Assembly (NCBI RefSeq): GCF_002224125.1 | Contig: NZ_NCSM01000030.1 | Span: forward strand, 1 to 64,000 | DNA from: Streptomyces sp. NBS 14/10 | GTDB taxonomy: Bacteria > Actinomycetota > Actinomycetes > Streptomycetales > Streptomycetaceae | Length of the DNA stretch: 64,000 nt | Direction of reading: 5' to 3' | Shown here: positions 25,493 to 34,475 of the stretch, in pieces | Layout of the letters: the number at the start of each line of letters is the position of its first letter | Numbering within the stretch: the stretch's first letter is position 1 | The notes under the pieces: generated by a model | The model's input: the letters and a program-made list of their open reading frames with translations, nothing else | Told to the model about the DNA's origin: nothing | The model's database searches: none | Translations under genes and position numbers: made by a program

Positions 25493-26014
25493 ATGAAGCT
25501 CCGCTCCGTCGGCAGCGCCGCCGTCACGGCCCTCGTCCTCGTCCTCGGTGTGCTCTTCGCCCCCGGAGTCGGGGTGATCAGCAGCGCCGGTGAGGCGTTC
25601 GCGGTCACCAAGATCAGCCACTCCCAGGCCACCTCGATGTTCCGGACCAGCGGCATCACCTGGTCCTCCTCCGGCGGCTGCGCCGACCGGAACAACGCCA
25701 CCTGCACCTCGTTCGAACAGCTCAACCTGGCCACCGCACAGGGCGCCCAGACCCTCAAGAGCGCCAGCGGCTGCGCCCTGAACATCACCGGCGGCACCGA
25801 GACCGGGCACGCCGGCGGCACCTACAGCCACTGGAACGGCTACAAGCTCGACTACGGCCTCAACACTTGCGTCAGCAACTACATCACCGGCCACTTCGCC
25901 TACATCGGCCTGCGCGGTGACGGCGCCAAGCAGTACAAGGCCAACTCCGGCAACATCTATGCCCTCGAGGGCAACCACTGGGACGTCGTCTACTACAACT
26001 GCGGCGGCTGCTGA
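25493..26014 (+). CDS. Secreted Cys-rich M15-like metallopeptidase domain protein
   Basis: A 173-aa exported protein. Residues 1-37 are a signal peptide with a hydrophobic run (ALVLVLGVLFAPGVGVI). The mature part has seven cysteines, likely in disulphides (GGCADRNNATC, SGCALN, NTCVSN, YNCGGC). SHWNGYKLD matches the Hx2Gx3D zinc motif of M15 peptidases and EGNHWD matches the later ExxHW motif, so it may cut peptidoglycan peptides or be a relative of D-Ala-D-Ala peptidases. The remainder diverges from standard members, so enzymatic activity is inferred. CAGGAGG lies upstream of the ATG. It stands alone between cimA and accB. Confidence 0.8.
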   Translation: MKLRSVGSAAVTALVLVLGVLFAPGVGVISSAGEAFAVTKISHSQATSMFRTSGITWSSSGGCADRNNATCTSFEQLNLATAQGAQTLKSASGCALNITGGTETGHAGGTYSHWNGYKLDYGLNTCVSNYITGHFAYIGLRGDGAKQYKANSGNIYALEGNHWDVVYYNCGGC

Positions 26015-26230
26015 CCCCGGCCGGGCGCGCCCATACGGGTGGTCATGTCCGCCGGTCATGGGCGCGCCACGTCGGGGTTTGTGGGGTGCCGACAGCGCCC
26101 CTCGCCCAGTGGCCCATGCGGTGGCAGGAAATCCGCTGTCCAGTTCTGTTCTGCCTACCCACCAAAACGCGCCCGACGTTGTATGGAATTGACATGCGTC
26201 CCGGGGGGTCCGGGAACGTACCGTCATTGC

Positions 26231-27814
26231 ATGACCAATCTCGAAGGTGCGCCCGCTGAGGCGAGCGACGTCCGCGGGCGTGTCGCCGAGCTGCACGCGA
26301 TCCGCGAGCAGGCTCGGCGCGGGCCGAGCGAGCGGGCGACCGAGGCCCAGAAGGCCAAGGGGAAGCTGACGGCCCGCGAACGGATCGATCTGCTCCTGGA
26401 CGAGGGGTCCTTCAACGAGGTCGAGCCGCTGCGGCGGCACCGCGCGAGCGGGTTCGGGCTCGAGGCGAAGCGGCCCTACACCGACGGTGTCGTCACCGGC
26501 TGGGGGACCGTACACGGGCGAACCGTGTTCGTGTACGCACACGACTTCCGGATCTTCGGCGGGGCGCTCGGGGAAGCCCACGCCACCAAGATCCACAAGA
26601 TCATGGACATGGCCATCTCGGCCGGGGCGCCGCTGGTGTCGCTCAACGACGGTGCCGGCGCCCGTATCCAGGAGGGCGTCTCGGCGCTCGCCGGCTACGG
26701 CGGCATCTTCCAGCGCAACACCAAGGCGTCCGGCGTCATCCCGCAGATCAGCGTGATGCTCGGCCCGTGCGCGGGCGGCGCCGCCTACTCCCCGGCGCTC
26801 ACCGACTTCGTCTTCATGGTCCGCGAGACCTCGCAGATGTTCATCACCGGACCGGACGTGGTCCAGGCGGTGACCGGCGAGAAGGTCACCCAGAACGGAC
26901 TGGGCGGCGCGGATGTGCACGCCGAGACCTCGGGCGTATGCCACTTCGCGTACGACGACGAGGAGAGCTGCCTGGAGGAGGTGCGCTACCTCCTGTCGCT
27001 GCTCCCGCAGAACAACCGCGAGAACCCGCCGACCGTCGAGTCCGACGACCCGGCCGAGCGGCGCGGCGAGGCGCTGCTCGACCTCGTCCCGGCCGACGGC
27101 AACCGCCCGTACGACATGCGCAAGGTCATCGAGGAGATCGTCGACGACGGCGACTACCTGGAGGTCCACGAGCGCTGGGCGACCAACATCATCTGCGCCC
27201 TGAGCCGATTGGACGGCCAGGTGGTGGGCATCATCGCCAACCAGCCGCAGTCGCTGGCCGGGGTGCTGGACATCGAGGCGTCGGAGAAGTCCGCCCGCTT
27301 CATCCAGATGTGCGACGCCTTCAACATCCCCCTGATCACGCTGCTGGACGTGCCCGGCTTCCTGCCCGGCGTGGACCAGGAGCACGGCGGGATCATCCGG
27401 CACGGCGCCAAGATGCTGTACGCGTACTGCAACGCCACCGTGCCGCGGATCTCGGTCATCCTGCGCAAGGCGTACGGCGGCGCCTACATCGTCATGGACT
27501 CCCAGTCCATCGGCGCCGACCTGACCTACGCCTGGCCGACGAACGAGATCGCGGTGATGGGCGCCGAGGGCGCCGCCAACGTGATCTTCCGCCGGCAGAT
27601 CGCCGGGGCCGACGACCCCGAGGCCATGCGCGCCCGCATGGTCAAGGAGTACAAGTCCGAGCTGATGCACCCGTACTACGCCGCCGAGCGCGGCCTGGTC
27701 GACGACGTCATCGACCCCGTGGAGACCCGCGAGGTCCTGATCCGGTCCCTGGCGATGCTCCGCAACAAGCACGCCGACCTGCCGTCCCGCAAGCACGGCA
27801 ACCCGCCGCAGTAA
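26231..27814 (+). CDS. accB: Acyl-CoA carboxylase carboxyltransferase beta subunit
   Basis: A 527-aa biotin-dependent carboxyltransferase that moves CO2 from carboxybiotin to acetyl-, propionyl- or butyryl-CoA to give malonyl-CoA type units. The two crotonase-like halves are visible: first-half GGALGEAHATKIHKIMD, LNDGAGARIQEG and MLGPCAGGAAYSPAL; second-half VPGFLPGVDQEHGGIIRHG and LRKAYGGAYIVMDS. The subunit must pair with an alpha (biotin) subunit not in the window. TACCGT ends 6 nt before the ATG and no ribosome site is seen, so the transcript may be leaderless. The small epsilon subunit follows after 38 bp. The position matches accB (SCO5535) of S. coelicolor. Confidence 0.95.
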   Translation: MTNLEGAPAEASDVRGRVAELHAIREQARRGPSERATEAQKAKGKLTARERIDLLLDEGSFNEVEPLRRHRASGFGLEAKRPYTDGVVTGWGTVHGRTVFVYAHDFRIFGGALGEAHATKIHKIMDMAISAGAPLVSLNDGAGARIQEGVSALAGYGGIFQRNTKASGVIPQISVMLGPCAGGAAYSPALTDFVFMVRETSQMFITGPDVVQAVTGEKVTQNGLGGADVHAETSGVCHFAYDDEESCLEEVRYLLSLLPQNNRENPPTVESDDPAERRGEALLDLVPADGNRPYDMRKVIEEIVDDGDYLEVHERWATNIICALSRLDGQVVGIIANQPQSLAGVLDIEASEKSARFIQMCDAFNIPLITLLDVPGFLPGVDQEHGGIIRHGAKMLYAYCNATVPRISVILRKAYGGAYIVMDSQSIGADLTYAWPTNEIAVMGAEGAANVIFRRQIAGADDPEAMRARMVKEYKSELMHPYYAAERGLVDDVIDPVETREVLIRSLAMLRNKHADLPSRKHGNPPQ

Positions 27815-27852
27815 CGCGAGCATTGACCGCGAGTATTGGAGACGAAGCCATC

Positions 27853-28107
27853 GTGAGCACCGCACAGGACACCGCCGACAACCCCGCCGATACCGCGGCC
27901 GCCGTCGGCACCGCCACTCTCGTCCGCGTCGAGAAGGGCCACGCCGACGCCGAGGAGCTCGCCGCGGTCACCGCGGTCCTCCTCGCCCGCGCGGCCGCCA
28001 ACGCAGGCCACCGGCGCCCCTCGGGGCGCACCGGCCGCAGCGCGGCGGGCTGGCGCCGGCTGGAGCGCCAGCGGGGCTTCCGCGCCCCGCACAGCTGGCA
28101 GGGCTGA
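27853..28107 (+). CDS. accE: Acyl-CoA carboxylase epsilon subunit
   Basis: An 84-aa small subunit specific to actinobacterial acyl-CoA carboxylases that stabilises the alpha-beta complex. The helix ATLVRVEKGHADAEELAAVT and the end segment WRRLERQRGFRAPHSWQG are the family hallmarks. The start is GTG at 27853 with GGAGACG upstream, 38 bp after accB. It is too short and basic for reliable domain detection, but the context makes the assignment firm. Confidence 0.92.
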   Translation: MSTAQDTADNPADTAAAVGTATLVRVEKGHADAEELAAVTAVLLARAAANAGHRRPSGRTGRSAAGWRRLERQRGFRAPHSWQG

Positions 28108-28138
28108 CGCCCCGCGAACAGCGAAACGTCGTTTGAAG

Positions 28139-28181
28139 CGCACAAATCCCCCGCTCTCCCGGAGAGCGGGGGATTTGTGCG
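28139..28181. terminator. Bidirectional terminator between accE and conservon 1
   Basis: A perfect 21-bp inverted repeat with a single-base centre (28160), with AAAT on one side and ATTT on the other, lies between the convergent accE and cvnD genes. It can serve both strands. Confidence 0.9.
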
Positions 28182-28214
28182 TTCGGCGGCGGGCGCCGCC
28201 GACGCTGTCCGTCG

Positions 28215-28793
28215 CTATCGCAAACGCGCCATCAGGGCGTGCTCGACGAGCGTGATGAGCGCGCTCTTCGCCTCGCTGCGGTGGCGGGCGTCGGTGATGA
28301 TGATGGGAGCGTCCGGACCGATCTGCAGCGCCTCGCGGACTTCTTCGGGGGTGTAGGGCTGGTGTCCGTCGAAGCCGTTGAGGGCGATGACGAAGGGCAG
28401 TCCGGAGTTCTCGAAGTAGTCGACCGCGGGGAAGCAGTCGGCGAGGCGGCGGGTGTCGACGAGGACGACGGCGCCGATGGCGCCGCGGACCAGGTCGTCC
28501 CACATGAACCAGAACCGGTCCTGGCCGGGAGTGCCGAACAGGTACAGGATCAGGTCCTGGTCGAGCGTGATGCGGCCGAAGTCCATGGCCACCGTGGTGG
28601 TGGTCTTGTCCGGCGCGTGGGTGAGATCGTCGATCCCGGCCGAAGCGGAGGTCATCACGGCTTCGGTGCGCAGCGGGTTGATCTCCGAGACCGCGCCGAC
28701 GAACGTGGTCTTGCCCACGCCGAAGCCGCCCGCCACCACGATTTTCGCGGAGGTGGTGGAGCGGGCTGCACCGCTAGAGCTTGCGAAGTCCAC
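28215..28793 (-). CDS. cvnD: Conservon GTPase CvnD (first conservon)
   Basis: A 192-aa small Ras/Rab-like GTPase of the conservon signalling complex at the membrane. The P-loop is AGGFGVGKTTFVG (residues about 21-33), switch II is LFGTPGQDRFWFMW (Gln kept), and VDTRRLADCF and ALNGFDGH contain the NKxD-like region (NxFD rather than NKxD, as usual in this family). GTG 28793 overlaps the last 20 bp of cvnC. Long stretches of DNA match the second conservon copy exactly. Confidence 0.95.
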   Translation of the reverse strand: MDFASSSGAARSTTSAKIVVAGGFGVGKTTFVGAVSEINPLRTEAVMTSASAGIDDLTHAPDKTTTTVAMDFGRITLDQDLILYLFGTPGQDRFWFMWDDLVRGAIGAVVLVDTRRLADCFPAVDYFENSGLPFVIALNGFDGHQPYTPEEVREALQIGPDAPIIITDARHRSEAKSALITLVEHALMARLR

Positions 28794-29460
28794 TGAGCAC
28801 CCTTTCGAGCAATGTCACGTCAGGCTGGCCGCCGGCGGACTCGTCGCCGCCGGGCTGATGAATGGCGACGAGCCCGGCCTCGGCCAGGTCGGCTACGAGG
28901 ATCCGGGAGACGCCGAGGGGAATGGTCAGGAGTGCGGAGATCTCGGCGACCGACTTGATCTCACGGCACAGGTGGCAGATCCGCTGGTGCTCGGGCAGCT
29001 GGCCCTGGAGCTGAGCGGGGTCCGCCGTGGTGGACACCAGCGCCTCGATGGCGAGCTGGTAGCGAGGCCGGGTCCGGCCTCCGGTCATGGCGTACGGCCG
29101 CACCAGCGGGTTGTGGCCGGAGGCCGGGGAGGACTGCTCCGGGGTGTGCCGCACGGGCGGCGGCGCGGGCCGGCTGGGGGGCGGCTGATGCGACGGCGAC
29201 TCGGGCGACAGCCCTGCCGGCCCGCCCTGTGGCGCGTAGGAGGGCGCGTACGGCTGCTGGAGGGGCTGCGTTTGCCGCTGCGGCGTCGGGGCCTCATGAG
29301 GCTGCTGAACGGGCTCCTGAGGCGCCGCAGGGGGCTGCTGGGCCGAGCGGACCTGGCGGCTTGGCGTGGAGGGGAAGTTGAAGCGCTTCAACGGGGCATC
29401 TCCGTGCGGCTCGGCCTGTTGCCCATGGCCGTACGGGTATCCACTGGGGGGCGTTGCCAC
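28774..29460 (-). CDS. cvnC: Conservon DUF742 protein CvnC (first conservon, Pro/Gln-rich)
   Basis: A 228-aa protein. Residues about 1-115 are low-complexity Pro/Gln-rich; the DUF742 winged-helix-like domain starts near LVRPYAMTGGRTRPRYQLAI and ends VTLLERVLSGLRKL. The start is GTG 29460 because GGAGGAGGAAA lies directly upstream. The long N-terminal extension is missing from the second copy (136 aa). CvnC probably links the sensor and the GTPase. Confidence 0.93.
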   Translation of the reverse strand: MATPPSGYPYGHGQQAEPHGDAPLKRFNFPSTPSRQVRSAQQPPAAPQEPVQQPHEAPTPQRQTQPLQQPYAPSYAPQGGPAGLSPESPSHQPPPSRPAPPPVRHTPEQSSPASGHNPLVRPYAMTGGRTRPRYQLAIEALVSTTADPAQLQGQLPEHQRICHLCREIKSVAEISALLTIPLGVSRILVADLAEAGLVAIHQPGGDESAGGQPDVTLLERVLSGLRKL

Positions 29461-29543
29461 GTTTCCTCCTCCAACTCGCCTGTCTGCCGGTCGCGCCACC
29501 GCACCCTAACGGCGCGGTGGCGCGAAACGCATCTTTGTGTTTG

Positions 29544-29966
29544 CTAGTTGAGAAGACTGCCTTGCAGTTCGGCGCGCAGGTCCGGGGTGAGGACGCCGCC
29601 CGCGCGGTCGACGAGCAGGGCCATCTCGTAGCCGACGAGGCCGATGTCGCACTCGGGGTGGGCGAGTACGGCGAGGGAGGAGCCGTCGGAGATGGACATG
29701 ATGAACAGGAAGCCTCGTTCCATCTCGACGACGGTCTGGTTGACCGCGCCGCCTTCGAAGATGCGGGAGGCTCCGGCGGTGAGCGAGGTCAGACCGGAGG
29801 CGACGGCCGCCAGTTGGTCGGCTCGGTCACGGGGAAAGCCTTCGGACATCGCCAGAAGGAGTCCGTCGGCGGAGACCACCACCGTGTGCGACACCCCGGG
29901 GGTGTTGTCCACGAAGTTGGTGATCAACCAGTTCAGGTTCTGCGCCGCCTGGCTCATCGGGCTCAC
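29544..29966 (-). CDS. cvnB: Conservon roadblock/LC7 protein CvnB (first conservon)
   Basis: A 140-aa roadblock/LC7 protein, the GTPase-activating or scaffold partner of CvnD. Characteristic segments are FVDNTPGVSHTVVVSADGLLLA and GFLFIMSISDGSSLAVLA. The GTG at 29966 lies one base after the cvnA stop, with GGAG 8 nt upstream; ATG 29957 is an alternative. The coding DNA 29656-29918 is identical to the second copy. Only two residues differ between the two proteins from MSQ onward. Confidence 0.95.
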   Translation of the reverse strand: MSPMSQAAQNLNWLITNFVDNTPGVSHTVVVSADGLLLAMSEGFPRDRADQLAAVASGLTSLTAGASRIFEGGAVNQTVVEMERGFLFIMSISDGSSLAVLAHPECDIGLVGYEMALLVDRAGGVLTPDLRAELQGSLLN

Positions 29967-29967
29967 A

Positions 29968-32900
29968 CTAACGCTCCTGATCGTAGCTGCTGCCGGGGCC
30001 GTAGCCCTGTTGGTCATGCTGGTCACGCTGCTGGCGCCCCTTCTGGACGCCGCGGCGCAGGTTGCTCAACCTGCCGCGGATGTCCTCCGGCGCGCGGGAG
30101 ACCTGGGGGCCGCCCGCTCCGGTCGACTCCGCGGTGCCCTCGACCAGGTTGGCCTTGGGCACTCGCCGGGGCAGACCGGAAGAGGTGATCCCGCCGGCCT
30201 TCGGCTCACGCAGCTGTTCGGCTCGGTGCCAGCGCTGGTCGTTCTCCGGGTGCCACGTGAAGGTGTCCGGGTAAGTGTGCTCCCCCGAGTCCTGACCGGG
30301 CAGCTCCGGCGCCGCGGGCGCCGCCGGTTCCGCGGTCGGCTGCTGGGTCCCTGAGTCCTCCGACGGCTGCCACTGCCTCTCGCGGCGGGGAAGACCGGCA
30401 TCGGTCAGGGAGCTGGTGCTGCTCGGGGAGGGCCCCGGACGGAGGAACTCTACGCTTTCCGAGGCAACTTCGGGAGCGCTTGGCGCAGATTCCGTTTGTA
30501 CTGGGTAAGTTGATCCAAAGGGCGACTCAAACGAACCGGTGTCGCCCCAATTTCCCTGGTGGGAAGCGGAAGTGAAGTCGGCGTACGGCGGCGGTCCGGA
30601 TTCCGCAGCGCCTGTCACGGTCCCGTATTCCGATTCCGGTTCGGAATACGCCGGAGAAGACGGGAACGGCATGGCCGGTCCGGTCGGCGCCGCGGGGGCG
30701 GATGCCCCGGTTTGTTCCATCGGCCCGAACAGCGGATCGCCGCCGTATGCCGAGTCGTCGAAGCCGAAGTCGGCGGCGGTGCGCGGCGCGGGGACTTCTT
30801 CCTGGATGGCCTGCGGAGCCACAGGGGGCTGCGGGACCTGGGGGACGGCCTGCGGGGCCGCAGGGACGGCCTGCGGCGGCTGCGGGGCCTGGGGCGCCTG
30901 CGGGGCCTGCTGGGCGTGTTCCTGGCCGATCCGGGGGGAGACCGTGAAGTCCTGGTTCCCGGGCAGCTCCTCGCCGCCTCCGCCGTGCGTGATCGCGTCC
31001 GGCAGCATCACCAGCGAGGTGGTGCCCGCCTGCTCGCCCGAGGGGCGCAGCTGGCACCGGATGTGGTGCCGGTCGGCGAGGCGGCCGACCACGTACAGGC
31101 CCATGCGCTGCGAGACGGCGGCGTCGACGGTGGGCGGATTGGCCAGCCTGTGGTTGATGTCCGCGAAGTCCTCGGCCGTCAGGCCGATGCCCTTGTCATG
31201 GATCTCGATCATGACGCGGCCGTCGGGCAGCCGGGTCGCGGTCACCCGCACCTTGGTGTGCGGCGAGGAGAACGTGGTGGCGTTCTCCAGCAGCTCGGCG
31301 AGCAGGTGCACCAGGTCGGTCACGGCGTTGCCGTGGATCTCGGTCTCCGGGACGCCGGCCAGCTCGATCCGCTCGTACGACTCCACCTCGGAGGAGGCGG
31401 CGCGCAACACGTCGATCAGCGGCACCGGCTGGTTCCAGCGGCGGCCCGGCTCCTCGCCCGCGAGGATCAGCAGGTTCTCGCCGTTGCGCCGCATACGGGT
31501 CGCCAGGTGGTCAAGCCGGAAAAGGTGCTCGAGCTGGTCCGGGTCGGCCTCGCGGTTCTCCAGCTCGGAGATCAGCGAGAGCTGGCGCTCGATGAGGCCC
31601 TGGTTGCGGCTGGAAAGGTTGGTGAAGATCGCGTTGACGTTGCCGCGCAGCATTGCCTGCTCGGCGGCGAGCCGGATCGCCTCGCGGTGCACCTGGTCGA
31701 AGGCCCGGGCCACCTCGCCGATCTCGTCCCGTGTGGTGATCGGGATCGGGGTCACCCGGGTGTCGATCCGGCCCGGATCGGCCTTGGAGAGCTGGTCGAC
31801 CAGCATGGGCAGCCGCTGTTCGGCGACGTCGAAGGCGGTGTTGCGCAGCTGTCGCATGCTGCGGCTCATGGAGCGGGCCATCCGGCTCGCCACGACGAAG
31901 GCCAGCAGAAGGGCGAGCAGCACGATGGCGGAGTTCACAAACGCGTCGCGCTTTGCGTTCGCGGAGATTTGCGAAGCCTCGTTCACCGCCTTGTCGACGA
32001 GGTCCTTCTCGATCTCGCGATAGGCGTCGAACTTGGCCGTGGAAGCGGCGAACCACGAGTCCGGGGTGACGCCGCGCTCCTTGAGGGCCGCCGGCTTTTC
32101 GCCGCTGCCGATGGCCTCGATCATCTGCTCCATCGAGGGCGGCACCACGAACTGCCGGTCCTCGGCGGCGGCCTTCCGCCGGGCCTCCTTGACCTGCGCC
32201 TCGCTCTTCTTCTTCCCCTCCGCCATGGCCTGCTTCAGCCGGGCCACGTCCTCGGGGAGGCCGGCCGACTGGAACTCGGTGAGGGCGATGTTCTCCAGGT
32301 AGACGTACGAGCCGAAGGCGGTGAGCTGGGTCTTGCGGTCGACGGCCGAAGGGCCGGGTTTGACCAGCAGATGGCTGCCAATGGAGCGTTGGAGCGATTC
32401 AGCTCCCTTGGCCAGCGAGACCGCGTAGACGGTGCGGCCGTAGGAGGTGATGTTGCCGGTGCCGAGGCCTAGTTCGTTTGCGAACTCCAACAGTGAGTGC
32501 TCGACCGCGACATAGCCCTCTTCGGTCTTCACCCCGTTCAGCCGGTCGGTGTAGGCGTACCGGCGCAGATTGGCCAGCTGCGGCTCCACGGCCTGAAAAG
32601 CCTTGAGGCGACGCTTGAGGCTCGCGGTGTTCGGCATGTCCGCGGCGTACTTGTCGAACTCGGCCTTCGCGGCGTCGGTCGCCGCCCGCGCCTGCTTGAC
32701 CTCGTCCTCGGCGGAACCGGTGAGTAGCGGAACCGCGGTGCGGTCGCGCTCGTCCACCAGAGCGTGGCTGTAGGACGCGGCCGCGCGGACCAGCCGGGCG
32801 GTGCGCTCGGCGTCCTCGGCCGCGTTCCAGGTGGAAACGGAGGACTGGACGCGGAAGCCGCCGAAGAGCAGGGCGACCAGGACGGGGATGAGCATGATCG

Positions 32901-33045
32901 CGTTCAGGCGGGCCGGCACCCGCCAGTTCCGCGGCGACAGGCGCCCGCCGGTCGCGACAGGTGGCTCCGTCGCACCGGCGGGTGGCGCCGCTGTGCGCGG
33001 CGGCGGGGTGAAGTTCCCCCGCACCTGTTTCGCGGAGTCCGGCAT
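29968..33045 (-). CDS. cvnA: Conservon sensor histidine-kinase-like CvnA (first conservon)
   Basis: A 1025-aa membrane sensor. The first membrane segment is near residue 50 (LNAIMLIPVLVALLFGG), followed by an extracytoplasmic nitrate/nitrite-sensor-type (NIT) domain to about 330, a second membrane segment (AIVLLALLLAFVVA), a HAMP-like region, and an HATPase domain (HLLAELLENATTFS, DKGIGL, MGLYVVGRL). The C-terminal third is low-complexity Pro/Gln rich. ATG 33045 is chosen, with GTGAGG 7 nt upstream, in place of a longer frame to 33174. It heads the first four-gene conservon, and all four are tightly packed. Confidence 0.93.
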   Translation of the reverse strand: MPDSAKQVRGNFTPPPRTAAPPAGATEPPVATGGRLSPRNWRVPARLNAIMLIPVLVALLFGGFRVQSSVSTWNAAEDAERTARLVRAAASYSHALVDERDRTAVPLLTGSAEDEVKQARAATDAAKAEFDKYAADMPNTASLKRRLKAFQAVEPQLANLRRYAYTDRLNGVKTEEGYVAVEHSLLEFANELGLGTGNITSYGRTVYAVSLAKGAESLQRSIGSHLLVKPGPSAVDRKTQLTAFGSYVYLENIALTEFQSAGLPEDVARLKQAMAEGKKKSEAQVKEARRKAAAEDRQFVVPPSMEQMIEAIGSGEKPAALKERGVTPDSWFAASTAKFDAYREIEKDLVDKAVNEASQISANAKRDAFVNSAIVLLALLLAFVVASRMARSMSRSMRQLRNTAFDVAEQRLPMLVDQLSKADPGRIDTRVTPIPITTRDEIGEVARAFDQVHREAIRLAAEQAMLRGNVNAIFTNLSSRNQGLIERQLSLISELENREADPDQLEHLFRLDHLATRMRRNGENLLILAGEEPGRRWNQPVPLIDVLRAASSEVESYERIELAGVPETEIHGNAVTDLVHLLAELLENATTFSSPHTKVRVTATRLPDGRVMIEIHDKGIGLTAEDFADINHRLANPPTVDAAVSQRMGLYVVGRLADRHHIRCQLRPSGEQAGTTSLVMLPDAITHGGGGEELPGNQDFTVSPRIGQEHAQQAPQAPQAPQPPQAVPAAPQAVPQVPQPPVAPQAIQEEVPAPRTAADFGFDDSAYGGDPLFGPMEQTGASAPAAPTGPAMPFPSSPAYSEPESEYGTVTGAAESGPPPYADFTSASHQGNWGDTGSFESPFGSTYPVQTESAPSAPEVASESVEFLRPGPSPSSTSSLTDAGLPRRERQWQPSEDSGTQQPTAEPAAPAAPELPGQDSGEHTYPDTFTWHPENDQRWHRAEQLREPKAGGITSSGLPRRVPKANLVEGTAESTGAGGPQVSRAPEDIRGRLSNLRRGVQKGRQQRDQHDQQGYGPGSSYDQER

Positions 33046-33394
33046 GCTTCGCCTCACTCGACCAACAACCTCTCGGCGTCGGCACCTGTGTCGTGCCGTT
33101 CCCAGCTGAGCCCGTACCGCCCAGTTCAGCGAATTCCAGCATGCTGCGTCGGTGCTTTCCAAACAGTCGGCCAACCATCCGACCAGTTGTCTGGACCAGA
33201 GATAAAAGGGGCGTTACGGGTGAGACATATCAAACAGCTAACTAATTGAGCGCGCAACGGAGCTGTCCGAACGCGCTCCGTATCGAATCCCATCTATTTC
33301 TCTGTCGAAACGTTATGAACGCCCGAGCGGGCCGTGTCAGAGGACACAGCCCGCTCCGGTCAACGGATTTCGGACAACTTCCGGGATTTTACGC
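33046..33394. other. Intergenic region between the two conservons
   Basis: No gene is seen in 349 bp. It must hold the promoter of the first conservon (minus strand, AT-rich 33180-33320) and the terminator hairpin of the second at 33325-33356. Confidence 0.6.
33325..33356 (-). terminator. Terminator of the second conservon
   Basis: A 14-bp stem with one mismatch (33325-33338 with 33343-33356) and loop AGAG lies about 40 bp after the cvnD stop. Confidence 0.7.
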
Positions 33395-33982
33395 CTACTT
33401 CAGCCGAGCCATCAGGGCATGCTCCACGAGTGTGATAAGCGCGCTCTTCGCCTCGCTGCGATGGCGGGCGTCGGTGATGATGATCGGGGTGTCCGGGCCG
33501 ATCTGCAGCGCTTCCCGTACCTCTTCGGGAGTATAGGGCTGGTGTCCGTCGAAGCCGTTGAGGGCGATGACGAAGGGGAGCCCCGAGTTCTCGAAGTAGT
33601 CGACCGCGGGGAAGCAGTCGGACAGGCGGCGGGTGTCCACGAGGACGACGGCGCCGATGGCGCCCCGGACCAGGTCGTCCCACATGAACCAGAACCGGTC
33701 CTGGCCGGGAGTGCCGAACAGGTACAGGATCAGGTCGTCGTCCAGCGTGATGCGGCCGAAGTCCATCGCCACGGTCGTCGTGGTCTTGTCCTGCACATGG
33801 CTCAGATCGTCGATCCCGGCCGACGCGGAGGTCATCACGGCTTCGGTGCGCAGCGGGTTGATCTCCGAGACCGCGCCGACGAACGTGGTCTTGCCCACGC
33901 CGAAGCCGCCCGCCACCACGATCTTGGCCGAAGTGGTCGCACGGGCCGGCGCAGCACCGCCGCTAGAGCTTGCGAAGTCCAC
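33395..33982 (-). CDS. cvnD: Conservon GTPase CvnD (second conservon)
   Basis: A 195-aa GTPase nearly identical to the first copy: P-loop AGGFGVGKTTFVG, switch II LFGTPGQDRFWFMW, VDTRRLSDCF. It has three extra residues (GGAAPAR region) near the N-terminus. GTG 33982 overlaps the end of cvnC by 20 bp, exactly as in the first conservon. About 100 bp around the P-loop (33865-33963 region) match copy 1 without a change I can see. Confidence 0.95.
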   Translation of the reverse strand: MDFASSSGGAAPARATTSAKIVVAGGFGVGKTTFVGAVSEINPLRTEAVMTSASAGIDDLSHVQDKTTTTVAMDFGRITLDDDLILYLFGTPGQDRFWFMWDDLVRGAIGAVVLVDTRRLSDCFPAVDYFENSGLPFVIALNGFDGHQPYTPEEVREALQIGPDTPIIITDARHRSEAKSALITLVEHALMARLK

Positions 33983-34373
33983 TGAGCACCCTTTCGAGCA
34001 GTGTCACATCCGGGGTCCCGCCCGCGTCCGAGTTACCGCCGGGCTGATGGATCGCCACCATCCCCGCCTCGGCCAGGTCGGCGACCAGGATCCGGGCCAC
34101 CCCCAGCGGCATGTTGAGCAGTGCGGACACCTCGGCGACCGACTTGACCTCCCGGCACAGATGACAGATCCGCTGATGCTCGGGGAGCAGCCCCTGCAGA
34201 TGCGCGGGGTCCGCCGTGGTGGAGACCAGCGCCTCGATGGCGAGCTGGTAGCGAGGCCGGGTCCGGCCACCGGTCATCGCGTACGGGCGCACCAACGGCT
34301 GGTCGCCTTCACTCCCGTACGGCGAATGATGATGGCCGCCGTACGGGCCGGGCGAGGCAGGGGGCGGGGTCAT
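33963..34373 (-). CDS. cvnC: Conservon DUF742 protein CvnC (second conservon)
   Basis: A 136-aa DUF742 protein with the same core as copy 1 (LVRPYAMTGGRTRPRYQL to LLERVLSGLRKL) but with only a short Pro/His-rich N-terminus. The ATG has GGAGG 4 nt upstream. The 102-bp gap to cvnB is longer than in most conservons. Confidence 0.94.
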   Translation of the reverse strand: MTPPPASPGPYGGHHHSPYGSEGDQPLVRPYAMTGGRTRPRYQLAIEALVSTTADPAHLQGLLPEHQRICHLCREVKSVAEVSALLNMPLGVARILVADLAEAGMVAIHQPGGNSDAGGTPDVTLLERVLSGLRKL

Positions 34374-34475
34374 GGGTCCTCCGGTCGGGACAGGAAGGTG
34401 ACGGTGTTGCCGTCGGTCGGTGCCGTTTGGGGGGCGTTCGGCCTGTCAGCCGAGCGGGTGGGCGGCGGTGGTCGG

